Source: Mimachlamys varia (taxonomy: Eukaryota > Mollusca > Bivalvia > Pectinida > Pectinidae). From it: DNA of 64,000 bases. A model generated the notes under the pieces. That model saw only the letters and a list, made by a program, of their open reading frames with translations, had not been told where the DNA came from and ran no database searches. The stretch lies in the NCBI GenBank assembly GCA_947623455.1, contig OX392545.1, positions 23,857,501 through 23,921,500 of the forward strand. Direction: 5' to 3'. The stretch's first letter is position 1. Each line of letters starts with the position of its first letter. Below are positions 1 to 11,596 of this stretch, one piece after another. Made by a program: the position numbers and the translations under genes.

Positions 1-1731
1 TAGAGTGGACTATATTCCCTGTTTAGTAGTAGAGATGCAGTCAAGGCTACCGGACAATAACATGACGCCATTTTGGCGCCATGTTGACCTACGTTACGTC
101 AACGCTTTGCACGTCGCCTCAGATAACACACATTATAGCTTTGCGTTAATCATTAAAGTGATTATGATTATCAAAAAACGCTCTGTTAACGTACAAAGAC
201 CAAAACTTTTATGAATTTGAACAAATGACATGATTTTACAAAATATCTGAAATGTAAATATAACCACTGAACGTCTTCCAGAAAGCAATATTGGTGCAAA
301 ATAAATATTCATGACGTTATATTGTTAATCCTCCAGATTGCATTCATTAGAAAATAAATACAATCTGATAGACGTTCAATGGCTTAACAAAAACGAGACA
401 ATCTAGGCCGAGGGTATTTCGATAAAAATAGCAAGTACTGCATATTTCAGAACATCCACCGGAGAAATTATTCCAATCAGCTAGTAATTTGAACTGTATC
501 AACATAAATCAAATATATCAAAGATTTTTATTTGCCCTCAGCCAGATTTTGTGTGCAACAGGATATCTTTTATGGATAAAATAATGTTGAACATATGATG
601 TAGTCTGGCCGACGCTTGTTTGACCTGGGCGAGTCTTTTCTGTTTTCCGGTTTCCAAATTAAGACATTTTGTGTGCTAACTTTACCTTTAGGCTAGACAA
701 AGCTTCAGACATTTAGTAAAGGATTTGATAATAGGTGACTGAAATAATACCATTTGCAGTTCGATCTTTAATCTCTAGTATGTGTATTCAACATAGTTTA
801 AAGTACTGCCATAGAAAGACCATTTATTCAGTAATTTACCTTCAACCAACTGAATTAGACCGACTACAACGGGTTAAAATCGTAATTAAAAATGAAATGT
901 ATTTTATGCGCTGAGGGAACTGAATCTAGTTAGTTTCATATTGCATCTACCAATTTCTCAAATGGCGTCTGGTCTTCCAGACGCTTTAAGAGTGGTCTTG
1001 CATGTTATTTCCGTCATGAAGAGACACTAACTCCCTCAAGCCCATTTAATTACAGACTATAGGTGAGACTTGATGAACCAATATCTGGTAGACGGATAAT
1101 TTTACCTCAGATATTTACAATGTCAGCTTAAAATTATTTTATAAAGAGTAAGAAAACAGATTATCGGTTTGTACAAGCTGAGCGAGACATTCGGAGATTA
1201 AAATAATAACGTAATAAACCTAGACCAGCCGGACCCGAGAAGATATCAGAGCTAAGATGTCATTAAGCTGGTACATGTAGACTAAAAACCCCAAAGGTTG
1301 TCCGTTACCGGGCTTTTATTAGAAATGGTTGTTTAAGACAAGATAATTTATGTTGAAGCTAAAAGTGCAACTTTTAACGTAAGAAAAGGGTTATTAACCT
1401 CCGTTTTTGTTCATTTTACTTTTATATTCGTATCGTTTTTTTTAATTACAGTATTTCACGTACCAGCTGGAAACGCATGGTTATTTTAATTAGGCTTAAT
1501 GGAGGATTTTTTCAACAAGATAAACTTAAGTGTCAATATATACTTAACAGATACGTCGCTTATCTGGCTACCTGTACTACTGAGCCTTCCCAGTATTACA
1601 TGTATATACTGGGCCTTCTCGCAAATATTATGCATCATTGATTAAATATGATAAAACGGGACTAACTAAACGCTTATACGCTTAGAAAAAGAATAGCATT
1701 TACTGGAACTGGGGTAAATAATTTGTACGTG
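1..1731. other. No recognisable feature
   Basis: A+T-rich sequence with stop codons in all frames apart from a short chance frame at 5-214. The only structure seen is a small imperfect palindrome near 1588-1612 (CCCAGTAT facing ATACTGGG). No gene, RNA or repeat family was recognised. Confidence 0.6.
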
Positions 1732-1735
1732 TTAA

Positions 1736-2120
1736 AGGCCCTATATACTTACCTTTCAGCAAAACATGAAGTAAAAATCAAGCCTAACAACTTATTATAT
1801 TTATAGATTTAAGTTAAGATTAACTGATATCAGCAATATTCAAGATGAATTCTGACGCGGTTACCGGTACAGCAGCAGTTGAAACTCGGTATTTGAAAAC
1901 ACGCGTCCATTTTGAATTGACTTCTAACTTCGGCTTGGTGTTGAAGTGGGGCACACCTGAATTATTTTCAATTCTTTGGATTTTTCTGCCAAGAGTTTCT
2001 TGTTAGTTACCACCCAAGTTTACTTCGTTTTGGCCTTATTTTAGCATGGTTATCAACTAGTTTTTTTTCATAATTTCTGAGATTCGCGAAAAATTTCCTG
2101 AAGTAACTTATATTAGGCCT
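1736..2120 (+). mobile_element. TTAA-flanked MITE, copy 1
   Basis: A 385-bp element starting AGGCCCTATATACTT and ending in the diverged inverse (ACTTATATTAGGCCT). It is flanked on both sides by TTAA (1732-1735 and 2121-2124). An inverted second copy lies at 39789-40152 and shares the interior, including the blocks around GCGGTTACCGGTACAGCAGC and CCAAAGAATTGAAAATAATT (read on the appropriate strand). No transposase is encoded. A TTAA target duplication is typical of the piggyBac superfamily, so a non-autonomous piggyBac-like element is the favoured reading. The termini do not match a family I can name. Confidence 0.75.
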
Positions 2121-2124
2121 TTAA

Positions 2125-2803
2125 GACATACAATGTAACCCTACATTTGTGCCTTATTTTCTTTGAAATGAAATTCTGTCATATATCCCTTCTCTTTTAA
2201 TATTGAGCTGACAACAAGATATCGCAGCTTGAGCAGGATATGGCCCAATAGGGAACTACGCAAGAAGATCTAGTCTCGTTCCTAATGACACAAAACGAGA
2301 TACGACGTGGTTTAAAATTGCACGAGGCTCCAAAGAATCTGACAATGATCTAGAAGACTGTAGAAAGTACGAATGTTCAATAAGTTTATACGTTTCTTAT
2401 TACCTACATAATAACATTTGTGTCGGTTATCATAGTTATAATAATAATATTTCTAGACAATTGTCAATCGCTGCCTTGTTTTATCTTAGGGTAATCTCCC
2501 CTTAGATTTGACAGCTTTAACATTGGTCACGATACGTAGAAAAGTCTGCATCAATAATGGCTAGATGTATATTATTCAGTATTGTAATGTAACGGCTACT
2601 GTCATTTAAGGACGTGACTCTAGTGCAGCGTGTTATACACGTGCGTCTGCTGGAGGGGAACATTATGTATCATATTGATTAATTAACAGTAGAGTGCTAC
2701 CTCACATTAATCTCATTTGTTCTAGGAGTCGCATCAGTCAGAAAAGTGGAGGACCATCACATAGACCCTCCACATACTGTAATATAATTAATTCCGACCC
2801 AAC
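2125..2803. other. No recognisable feature
   Basis: Unannotated A+T-rich spacer between two small inverted-repeat elements. No coding or RNA signal seen. Confidence 0.5.
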
Positions 2804-3045
2804 ATACTGTAGACCAACTTATTTTCCTGTGCGATTAATTTTCGCGTATTTCGTGTGGATTAAAATTAGCAAAATTAATCGCCGCAAAATAGTTTTAAGC
2901 AGAGGTATGCCAACTGTAGGAGTACTGTACAGTACTAAACACGGGATTTATGACTATTTATCGCAAAATTAAATCTTCGCGAAATAAGTCGTTTTATATT
3001 AAAATGCAAAATTAAGTCCCGCAAATATAATGTGGTGTACAGTAT
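2804..3045. mobile_element. Small inverted-repeat element (MITE-like)
   Basis: The left end reads ATACTGTAGACCAACTTATT, and the inverted right end begins ATACTGTACACCACATTATA. The termini match well over the first 13 bases and loosely beyond. The interior has repeated 'CGCAAAATTAA' and 'TTCGCG' words and a perfect 16-bp palindrome (AGTACTGTACAGTACT) at 2921-2936. The open frame at 2694-2972 crosses the element boundary and is not a gene. Confidence 0.6.
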
Positions 3046-3885
3046 CGTAAAGGAATACGTAACGTGTGGTCATATTTCTGGGTGTACTTAAAACTGTGTA
3101 CATTTTACATAGATTGGAAAAAAGAAACCACGAAAGCTGGTGTTACTTAATAGGTTTAACCGTATAAACAAATTACTGTGAGGTTTGGAGAACTTTTGTA
3201 ATGGTCCCCAAATATAGTTAGTAGCGGGCAATTTCGCGATCGGCCGAGCCTTAATAGCAAAACAAACATGTTTAAGAAAGTACGGGAAAATGAGAGTGAA
3301 TTGGTTCTATCCTATATGTAAGCTTCAAAACTTTTCGTCCTTCCGGTCGTTCAGTGCCGCGGAAAACGACTTCATACAGTTCTTCTTGCCTGCATTTTAT
3401 TTTTGCCACTCAACAAATAATTAGTTTAAAATATATCCGGTAAAATATCATGCCGAGGCACAACCATTATACGTTTTGCAAGTCGTTGTTCCTGATTAAC
3501 TAATTTAATGTCCTCCATATTGTTTTGAGTTTCCATTTTTCCGAACTGAAAAGCTTTGGAATGACATCAGTTGATAACTCGATACTACTGAGATATTCTA
3601 AAAATATATATATACCATCCAAATGTATTTTCCATATCGCATATTGTACAATGCCGCATTGACCTGCAAAACGTGACTCACGTCACTATTAAGACGGGTG
3701 CACTGATTTTTTCCACTCATGTTTTGACGGATAAACACACATCTTGTTTTCATTAAAACGTCGATCAATGATTTTTGTAAGTTTTTAAACGTATCTATAA
3801 GAAACAATTCACATTATCGAAATAGTGGTCAAGGAGGCCGCCATTCCTGTATAAAGTCGAACCGAAACCCCCAGAAAACAGAAGA
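3046..3885. other. No recognisable feature
   Basis: Spacer before the first minisatellite. No feature supported. Confidence 0.5.
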
Positions 3886-5010
3886 TCAGGAAGGGCAGAT
3901 TTACCTTGTTGTCAGGAAGGACAGTTTTACCGGATGCACTGGAATAACAGCTTTACAATACCAAGTGCTCGAAAGGGCAGCTCGACCAGTTGCCGGGAAT
4001 GCCCACGTAAAGAGATCATGGGCCTGAAAAAAATCGTGAGTTTTGGACCACCAGCTTAAGCTTTCGTTCCCAAGCACCAGGTAAAGCTGCCCTTCCTGAG
4101 CACCAGATAAGCTGCCCTTTCTGACCATCAGGTAAAGCTGCCCTTCATGAGCACCAGGTAAAACCGCCCTTCCTGATCACCAGGTAAATTTGTCCTTCCT
4201 GAGCACCAGGTACAGCTGCCCTTGTTGAGCACCAGGTAAAACCGCCCTTCCTGATCACCAGATAAATTTGTCCTTCCTGAGCACCAGGTAAAGCTGCCCT
4301 TTCTGATAACCAGGTAAATTTGTCCTTCCTGAGCACCAGGTAAATTTGCCCTTCCTGAGCACCAAGTAAAGCTACCCTTTCTGAGCAACAGGTAAATCTG
4401 TCCTTCCTGAGCACCAGGTAAAGCTGACCTTTCTGATCACCAGGTAAAGCTGCCCTTTCTGATAACCAGGTAAATCTGTCCTTCCTGAGCACCAGGTAAA
4501 TATGACCTTCCTGAGCACCAGGTAAATATGCCCTTCCTGAGCACCAAGTAAAGCTGCCCTTTCTAAGCGCCAGGTAAAACTGACCTTCCTGATCACCAGG
4601 TAAATTTGCCCTTCCTGATCACCAGGTAAATTTGACCTTCCTGAGCACCAGGTAAATCTGTCCTTCCTGAGCACCAGGTAAATATGACCTTCCTGAGCAC
4701 CAGGTAAATATGCCCTTCCTGAGCACCAAGTAAAGCTGCCCTTTCTAAGCGCCAGGTAAAGCTGCACTTCCTGATCACCAGGTATATTTGCCCTTCCTGA
4801 TCACCAGGTCAATTTGTCCTTCCTGACCACCAGGTAAAGCTGCTCTTTTTGATCACCAGGTAAAGCTGCCCTTCCTGATCACCAGGTAAATTTGCCCTTT
4901 CTGATCACCAGGTAAATTTGTCCTTCCTGACCAGCAGGTAAGCCGCCCTTCCCGGACATCTGGTAAAGCTGCACTTTTTGAGCACCAGGTCAAGCTGCCC
5001 TTTCCGAACA
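3886..5010. repeat. 26-bp minisatellite
   Basis: Tandem units of 26 bp with the core CCTTCCTGAGCACCAGGTAA followed by a variable six-base tail (ATTTGT, AGCTGC, AACCGC). About 36 units run from roughly 4074 to 5010. At the left edge (3886-3932) about two units occur in the opposite orientation, separated from the main array by 140 bp. Neighbouring units differ at the same few positions (GAGC/GATC, T/C), as expected for unequal exchange. Minus-strand frames through the array (for example 4372-4767) arise because the unit lacks stops; they are not genes. Confidence 0.95.
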
Positions 5011-6375
5011 ACCAGTAAATGTGACATCCCCGGATATGTAGTAACTGTGATTGAACAACCGGTAAAAGTGACATCCCCGGTTATCTAGTAAATGTGATGG
5101 AACACCCAGTAAAGGTGACAACCCCGGATATCTAGTAACTGTGATTGAACAACCGGTAAAAGTGACATCCCCGGTTATCTAGTACATATGATCGAACACC
5201 CAGTAAAGGTGACATCCCCAGATATCTAGTAACAAATCCGATATCTCGTAAATGTGATCAAACAACCGGTAAAGGTGACATCTTTGGATATCTAGTAAAT
5301 GTGATTGAACATTCGGTAAAGGTGACATCCCCGGATTTCTAGTAAATATGATCGAACACCCGGTAAAGGTGACATCTCCGGATATCTAGTAAATATGATC
5401 GAACACCCGGTAAAGGTGACATCTCCGGATATCTAGTAAATATGATCGAACACCCAGTAAAGGTGACATCCCCGGATATCTAGTACATATGATCGAACAC
5501 CCAGTAAAGGTGACATCCCCAGATATCTAGTAACAAATCCGATATCTCGTAAATGTGATCAAACAACCGGTAAAGGTGACATCTTTGGATATCTAGTAAA
5601 TGTGATTGAACATCCGGTAAAGGTGACATCCCCGGACTTCTAGTAAATATGATCGAACAATCGGTAAAGGTGACATCCCCGGACTTCTAGTAAATGTGAT
5701 CGAACAATCGGTAAAGGTGACATCCCCGGATATCTAGTAAATGTAATCGAACACCTGGTAAAGGTGACATCCCCGAATATTTCTAGTAAATATGATCGAA
5801 CACCCGGTAAAGGTGACATCCCCGGACTTCTAGTAAATATGATCGAACAATCGGTAAAGGTGACATCCCCGGACTTCTAGTAAATGTGATCGAACAATCG
5901 GTAAAGATGACATCCCCGGATATCTAGTAAATGTAATCGAACAACCGGTGAAGGTGACATCTCCGGATATCTAGAAAATATGATTGAACATCCGATAAAG
6001 GTTACATCCCCGGATTTCTAGTAAATATGATCCAACACCCGGCCCCGGGATCATGAAACAATCTTAAGTCTAAAATTGTCTTAAGTTTTTACTTAGCCAA
6101 TCACAAATAACGTTACAAAAAGTAACGTCATACCTGATTGGCTAAGCACAAACTTAAGTCTTAGACTGTTTCATGACCTCGGGGCCTGGTAAAGGTGACA
6201 TCCCCGGACTTCTAGTAAATGTGATCGAACACCCAGTAAAGGTGACATCCCCGGATATCTAGTAAATGTGATCGAACACCCGGTAAAGGTGACATCCCCG
6301 GATATCTAGTAAATGTGATCGAACACCCGGTAAAGGTGACATCCCCGGATATCTAGTAAATGTGATCGAACACCC
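5011..6375. repeat. 47-bp minisatellite
   Basis: Units of 47 bp containing GGTAAAGGTGACATCCCCGG, then ATATCTAGTAAATGTGATCG, then AACACCC. About 26 units, interrupted by an inserted element at 6041-6186. The left part (5010-5230) is more degenerate and includes a repeated variant block with CAAATCCGATATCTCGTAA (near 5225 and 5535). The repeat of that block about 310 bp away implies duplication of several units together. Confidence 0.95.
6041..6186. mobile_element. 146-bp palindromic MITE inside the minisatellite
   Basis: A nearly complete palindrome. The left end is GGCCCCGGGATCATGAAACA; the inverted right end is GGCCCCGAGGTCATGAAACA. The arms continue through TTAAGTCT and TTAGCCAATCA to the centre near 6110. 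It splits one 47-bp repeat unit cleanly, so the empty site can be read from neighbouring units. Its ends resemble those of the element at 49009-49180, suggesting one family. Confidence 0.85.
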
Positions 6376-7230
6376 TATGAAATACAGTCGTGTCCCGGTT
6401 TACTATCGATTTGACAACTGATTTTTCACTTTAAAATGAAACGCTGGGAGAGTGATATCGGGAGAGATGAGAAAATAAAAGAACAATAAATATTTCTCCT
6501 GTAGCAGATTACATTTAATACAGAAATAAAATCGTTGTATTATGGATGGTTGTTTTCGGAATGTGTCACAAGTTATGCCGTTATGTGTTTTTTACTGTGA
6601 TTGGAGCTAATACATCAGGATTTCCGTTTTCTAATTGTCAATTATCCTGCTTCAAATGTCACCTACAATCCAAGCATCTAAACAAAAACAGATTCATTAC
6701 AAAAACGTTTTACCGGCATGTTCTGACAAATCATACAGATTAGACAGTAATCAGGCCTTTATATTGAAAAAGAAAAACCAGGAAAACAAAAAATGGAAAA
6801 GGAAAAATGTTAAAAAAGCCCAAGGATAACAAGATTTGGATGGTGACACTAATTCGGAGAGCTAAAACACATCTCGTGGCTGTCATTACGGTTCATTGCT
6901 GAAGTTACTGTCCCCAAAATGGCTTCTGTAAATGAAAATTGGTTAATGAGAAGCAACTATCTGCCCGGATTTAAGATGAGCTTCCATATCATCACGCGCG
7001 CTGATGTATTAACATTAATCCAAATCGACTTCATAAACACGAATATTAAACGAGAAACGAAACCCATGCATGCCTGTCGATAAGGCAAAGCTTGAATTTT
7101 ATTAGATATTTGAAAATATTAAATATTTTTGTTTAGAAAAATACAGCTTTAAAACGATAATTTTCGTTTCATGTTACAAGGTTTGTTTATTTATAGTTAG
7201 CTTCAAAGTTGATTGCAACCGCACATCTTC
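6376..7230. other. No recognisable feature
   Basis: Non-repetitive A+T-rich DNA. Two overlapping short frames at 6546-6829 show no domain and no coding bias I can recognise. Confidence 0.5.
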
Positions 7231-7450
7231 TGACGTTCACAATGACGTTTAGCTATGACGTAAATAATAAATCAGTATGACGTTACTGATGACGTACTAC
7301 TGACGTAGATAATATACATGTATCAATAATGACGTAAATGGTGACGTAATAATGACATAGATAATATATCAATAATGACGTAAATCATGACGTAAATGAT
7401 GACGTAATAATGACGTAGATATTGATGTCAGTACTGACGTCAATAATAGT
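7231..7450. repeat. TGACGT-rich degenerate short repeat
   Basis: About 18 occurrences of GACGT/TGACGTA in 220 bp, mostly in the frames TGACGTAAATGA and TGACGTAATAA at 9-16-bp spacings. It reads as a degenerate short tandem repeat. TGACGT is also the half-site of CREB/ATF proteins, so binding is possible but nothing else indicates a promoter here. Confidence 0.75.
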
Positions 7451-7796
7451 TATAAAAGCTGTGTGATTAAGGACATATTGTTACATATAATAAATCAGTT
7501 CAGCGACGCAAACATACAGCACTCATTGGCAAACATAAACGTTTACATGTATCGAATGGAATTAAATATTGTAATAATAAAAATCGACAACTTTGATTTC
7601 TATAAATAAAATTAGCATAATTAGTATCAACTATGCCAGTATATTTACAATCAAGAAAATATCAAAATAAAACATAGATGAGCTTTTCCAATCAAGCACA
7701 TAACTCTTTATTAACATATATTGATGTTGTTTATAAGCATGGTAATCAACATTACTGACTAACAATTAGGTTAAAACTGACATGTACTAAAGTTAA
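7451..7796. other. No recognisable feature
   Basis: A+T-rich spacer with no supported feature. Confidence 0.5.
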
Positions 7797-7945
7797 AGAA
7801 GGAGAGGACGCTTACTCTTCCAGAACACATGGTCTTATTTGTTTGTACTCCGTCAAAATATTTTCTTTATTTCGATTTTGTCTCTTGTTAAATCGATTTT
7901 GAGTTTGGATTATGGTTTTGTTGTCGCATCGGTATTCTCTGACAT
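7797..7945 (+). mobile_element. Penelope-like element, 3' tail
   Basis: Carries the tail of the dispersed reverse transcriptase family: GACGCTTACTCTTCC, then the GGTCTTATT block, a TTAAATCGATTTTGAGTTTG block, and the terminal CGGTATTCTCT. No coding sequence remains. Confidence 0.75.
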
Positions 7946-8666
7946 TTTTTTAAAAGACAACGGACGGAATACTAATACTGACCTTTGTTAAGAATCCTAC
8001 TAAAATTCGGTTATTATTGTATTTTCCTGTACGTCAAAAAAATCGAAGTTAGGGGATCTAAATCCGTAATAAGAATGGAAATTCATTAACTTTGGAAATT
8101 GGTATGTCAAATTATCATCAACAGAAAATCAATCGTCCTTTCAGATTTAAAATATTAAAAACACCATCCCCTTTTTGTATTTTTCTATGTCAAAAATAAT
8201 CCGGGCGATATACTTGTGTGGAAATAGTGTCAGTTTTTTATTGTTTGCATCCAGCTGAGAAACTCACTTTTATAATTACTCTATAGATTTTATAACAATT
8301 ATGAATCAAGTTTCAATTACGTTACGTTAAATTTAGGTGAAACTTCTTGACCCGGATGTTAGCGTGCAGTTATTGTAATTTTGGCGGAAATCAGAGTACA
8401 TGAAAAAAAATATGTACGGACAGGCGATCCTCACGTCTGACCAGATAATTATTTTTTGTTTTAGAAAAAAAGTGTTTAATTTGTAGTTTACAAACGATAT
8501 TTTCACTTACTAAACCTATTGAGTTTTCCGTACGTGAACTTCCCTTTATTGATTGCAACATCCCTGTTTCCAACATATGTCGCTTTAATTCCTCAATCTA
8601 GGACTCGGTCTTAATATTTTTTAGAAATTTTCGTGAAAGCTGTTGGCTGCCGACGACCAAACTTAC
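7946..8666. other. No recognisable feature
   Basis: A+T-rich. Around 8350 the words CCCGGATGTTAGCG resemble the non-tRNA part of the SINE at 45966-46140, so a very old SINE scrap is possible. Nothing else is supported. Confidence 0.4.
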
Positions 8667-8865
8667 AACACGAAGATTTGAGATATACATGTTGATGAAG
8701 ACTAAAGGCAGCATTCTGTATCTTTGTATGATATAAAGGTGGACATTTATAAAATTGTCCATTAGTAAACTCACTATTTGCGATTGAGAATCATGTCTAA
8801 GGTCTCACTTGTTGATGTGGCATTTCCTTAGATGTGATCTAGATTTACTTGGCGGAAGTCGTCGA
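8667..8865 (+). mobile_element. Penelope-like element, degraded 3' part
   Basis: Diverged copy of the end of the reverse transcriptase frame (GTTGATGAAGACTA, then the GATATAAAGGTGGACAT region) followed by the start of the 3' untranslated region (TTACTTGGCGGAAGTCGTCGAT). It stops abruptly where an oppositely oriented copy begins. Confidence 0.6.
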
Positions 8866-8867
8866 TA

Positions 8868-9242
8868 AACAAAATAGAGAATACCGAAGCGTTAGAAAAA
8901 TCATAATCAGAACTTAAAATCGATTTAACTAGGGGAAACATATGAATAAGGAAAGATTTACATGCAGACCCTTGTAAAAGTACAAGAGAATAAGACCAGG
9001 TGTTCCGGAACAAGTAAGCGTCTTCAGTTTCATCAATGACACCCACCATGTAATTATTGATCACATCCAAGTAAACATTGAAATGAGAACATAGTCATTG
9101 TCAATCACAACAAATAAGCATTCTCATGAGCATACTCAGAAACGTCTATCTTCGTATCACACAAAGATACAGATTAAAGTAGAAGACGATTTGCCTTACG
9201 GTTGGCGTCCTCTTCATCATCGACGACACCCGACACTTAAAT
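8868..9242 (-). mobile_element. Penelope-like element 3' region, inverted neighbour
   Basis: Minus-strand copy of the same 3' region. The plus strand reads AGAGAATACCGAAGCG, then AATCGATTTAACT, then ACCAGGTGTTCCGGAA, then the CATCAATGACACCCACCATG block. With the plus copy at 8667-8865 it makes an inverted junction at about 8866. A second small scrap of the same tail is at 9207-9242. Confidence 0.75.
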
Positions 9243-9535
9243 GGCTATAGTCTTCTATATCCTGTCGCAAAAAAATACTATCATCTACTATAATGTATCG
9301 CAAATTTGTCAGTTAATATAGTTATGTTGCGAAAGAGATTATCATATACGTGTAATGAAAACATTACATATAATGTGGTGTATTATAAATGTGAAAAAGT
9401 ATTTAATTTGAAAAAAAAGATGAGAAACAGATTTTGTCATGGTTGTGAGAAAACTATCCAAAGGGCTGTACAAAAAGCACACGAGAAAAACACCTTTATG
9501 ATTTAAAATAAGATAAATCGAGTCAACAGATGAAC
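9243..9535. other. No recognisable feature
   Basis: A 66-codon chance frame is present (9306-9506) but has no recognisable domain. Confidence 0.4.
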
Positions 9536-9572
9536 TAAACTATTTTATCCTCCTAGGACTCGTCAGTGATGC
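9536..9572 (-). pseudogene. Decayed hammerhead ribozyme
   Basis: On the minus strand this reads GCATCA, CTGACGA, GTCCTAGGAGGAT, then TAAAATAG where an active copy has GAAACAGC. The 5' core (CUGACGA) and stem II are recognisable. The essential GAAA is lost and the stem III/cleavage side is unrecognisable, so the motif should be inactive. It belongs to the family whose intact member is at 43888-43931. Confidence 0.75.
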
Positions 9573-9733
9573 TAAGCAACGGCTTAAAATGTGAAGTCTA
9601 GTAGGCGACTGAGAAAGCATAACTGGCCAAGAGAAATGTCCGAATCCAGAAGGGAGCTGCAATAAGCCTTTGATTCAAGATTTTTTTTTTTCATTTTTCA
9701 AATATTGAATAATTTTAAATGTATATGTGTATA

Positions 9734-10192
9734 CAGTGAAACCTCCCTTAAAGACCACCTCGCATTTAAGACCATTTCATTTCAGTCACAAAAAAATCGT
9801 CTATATGTCTTTGTATTTTAAGCTTCGCTATTTAAACCAACTCACTTTTAAGACAACCTCGCTATTATGACAAGTTTTGAAAAGGCCTAAATACCACTTT
9901 TTACCTCAATACTCAAACCACCGACCAGACACAAAGTCACTTGGTGTGTATTCCTTACTGTACACTTATCAAGAAGCTGTATGTGGGTTTCAAATTGACT
10001 TATCAGTTTCAATTACTGTGCGTTTAACATTATACAACATATATATTAGTTAATGGACCATGAAAACATGTCGAAAAGTGGGTTTTCAGAGAAATCTGTC
10101 TGCAGGGTCACCCCCGGTATTCAGACCACCCTGCTATTGAGATCCTTTTGGTGCGGTCCCTAAGGTGGTCTCTTAGTAGAGAGGTTTCACCG
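9734..10192. mobile_element. Inverted-repeat DNA element (Tc1/pogo-like ends)
   Basis: Starts CAGTGAAACCTCCCTTAAAG (preceded by TA) and ends with the inverse, GAGAGGTTTCACCG. The arms continue as GACCACC facing GGTGGTC. The 459-bp body has further degenerate 'AAGACCACC/TAAACCAACTC' words and no open frame. CAGTG-type ends next to TA resemble non-autonomous pogo/Tigger-like elements; the assignment is by end similarity only. Confidence 0.75.
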
Positions 10193-10254
10193 TCTTCTGT
10201 GCTACTATTCGAATGAATTAAAACGCAGCATGCATCAAAGTAAGCAAACATGCT

Positions 10255-11596
10255 GTACACAGGCAAAATTTCTTGATGTCAATTCAGGTAAATTTCAGGT
10301 CAAAATTTTCAGCTGAAATTGACCTGAAAAGAGCAAAAAAGTCAATTCATGTCATTTTTTTTACCTGAAATTCAGGTCAATTTCACATGAAAGTAATTTC
10401 AGGTGTATTTCAGGTCATTTTCAGGTAAATTTCAGGTCAAAATTTTCAGGTGAAATTGACCTGAAAAGAGCAAAAAAGTCAATTCATGTCAATTTTTTTA
10501 CCTGAAATTCAGGTCAATTTCACATGAAAGTAATTTCAGGTGTATTTCAGGTCATTTTCAGGTGAATTTCAGGTCATTTTCAGGTAAATTTCAAGTCAAG
10601 ATTTTTTCAGGTGAAATTGACCTGAAAAGAGCAAAAAAGTCAATTCATGTCAATTTTTTTACCTGAAATTCAGGTCAATTTCACATGAAAGTAATTTCAG
10701 GTGTATTTCAGGTCATTTTCAGGTAAATTTCAGGTCAAAATTTTCAGGTGAAATTGACCTGAAAAGAGCAAAAAAGTCAATTCATGTCAATTTTTTTACC
10801 TGAAATTCAGGTCAATTTCACATGAAAGTAATTTCAGGTGTATTTCAGGTCATTTTCAGGTGAATTTCAGGTCATTTTCAGGTAAATTTCAAGTCAAGAT
10901 TTTTTCAGGTGAAATTGACCTGAAAAGAGCAAAAAAGTCAATTCATGTCAATTTTTTTACCTGAAATTCAGGTCAATTTCACATGAAAGTAATTTCAGGT
11001 GTATTACAGGTCATTTTCAGGTCATTTTCAGGTAAATTTCAGGTCAAGATTTTTCAGGTGAAATTGACCTGAAAGGAGCAAAAAAGACAATTAATGTCAT
11101 TTTTCTTACCTGAAATTCAGGTCAATTTCACATGAAAGTAATTTCAGGTGTATTTCAGGTCATTTTCAGGTGAATTTCAGGTCATTTTCAGGTAAATTTC
11201 AGGTAAATTTCAGGTCAAGATTTTTTCAGGTGAAATTGACCTGAAAAGAGCAAAAAAGTCAATTCATGTCAATTTTTTTACCTGAAATTCAGGTCAATTT
11301 CACATGAAAGTAATTTCAGGTGTATTTCAGGTCATTTTTAGGTGAATTTCAGGTCATTTTCAGGTAAATTTCAGGTCAAGATTTTTTCAGGTGAAATTGA
11401 CCTGAAAGGAGCAAAAAAGACAATTCATGTCATTTTTTTTACCTGAAATTCAGGTCAATTTCTTATGAAAGTAATTTCAGGTGTATTTCAGGTCATTTTC
11501 AGGTGAATTTCAGGTCATTTTCAGGTAAATTTCAGGTAAATTTCAGGTCAAGATTTTTTCAGGTGAAATTGACCTGAAGACATTTTGCCTGTGTAC
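10255..11596. mobile_element. Inverted-repeat-bounded element filled by a higher-order array
   Basis: The outer ends are 18-bp inverted repeats: GTACACAGGCAAAATTTC at the left and, inverted, GTACACAGGCAAAATGTC at the right (17 of 18 identical). The interior is a tandem array of CAGGT/ACCTG-rich units. The landmark GAGCAAAAAAG recurs eight times, at 10331, 10468, 10629, 10766, 10927, 11076, 11248 and 11409. Spacings are 137, 161, 137, 161, 149, 172 and 161 bp, so 137+161 alternates as a 298-bp higher-order unit. The extra 24 bp in the longer unit is an internal GGTGAATTTCAGGTCATTTTC repeat. A lone right-end-like sequence occurs at 22081-22117. Confidence 0.85.

Noticed and set aside
4128..4778. 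Minus-strand frames with WCSGRTNLPG repeats
   Set aside because: They are translations of the 26-bp minisatellite.
5011..6375. CRISPR-like spacing of conserved blocks
   Set aside because: The whole 47-bp unit is conserved with no unique spacers, and the context is eukaryotic. It is a minisatellite. The same holds for the other arrays.
10255..11596. E-box enhancer array (CAGGTG/CACCTG)
   Set aside because: The words follow from the tandem unit. Their number reflects amplification and is not evidence of regulation.
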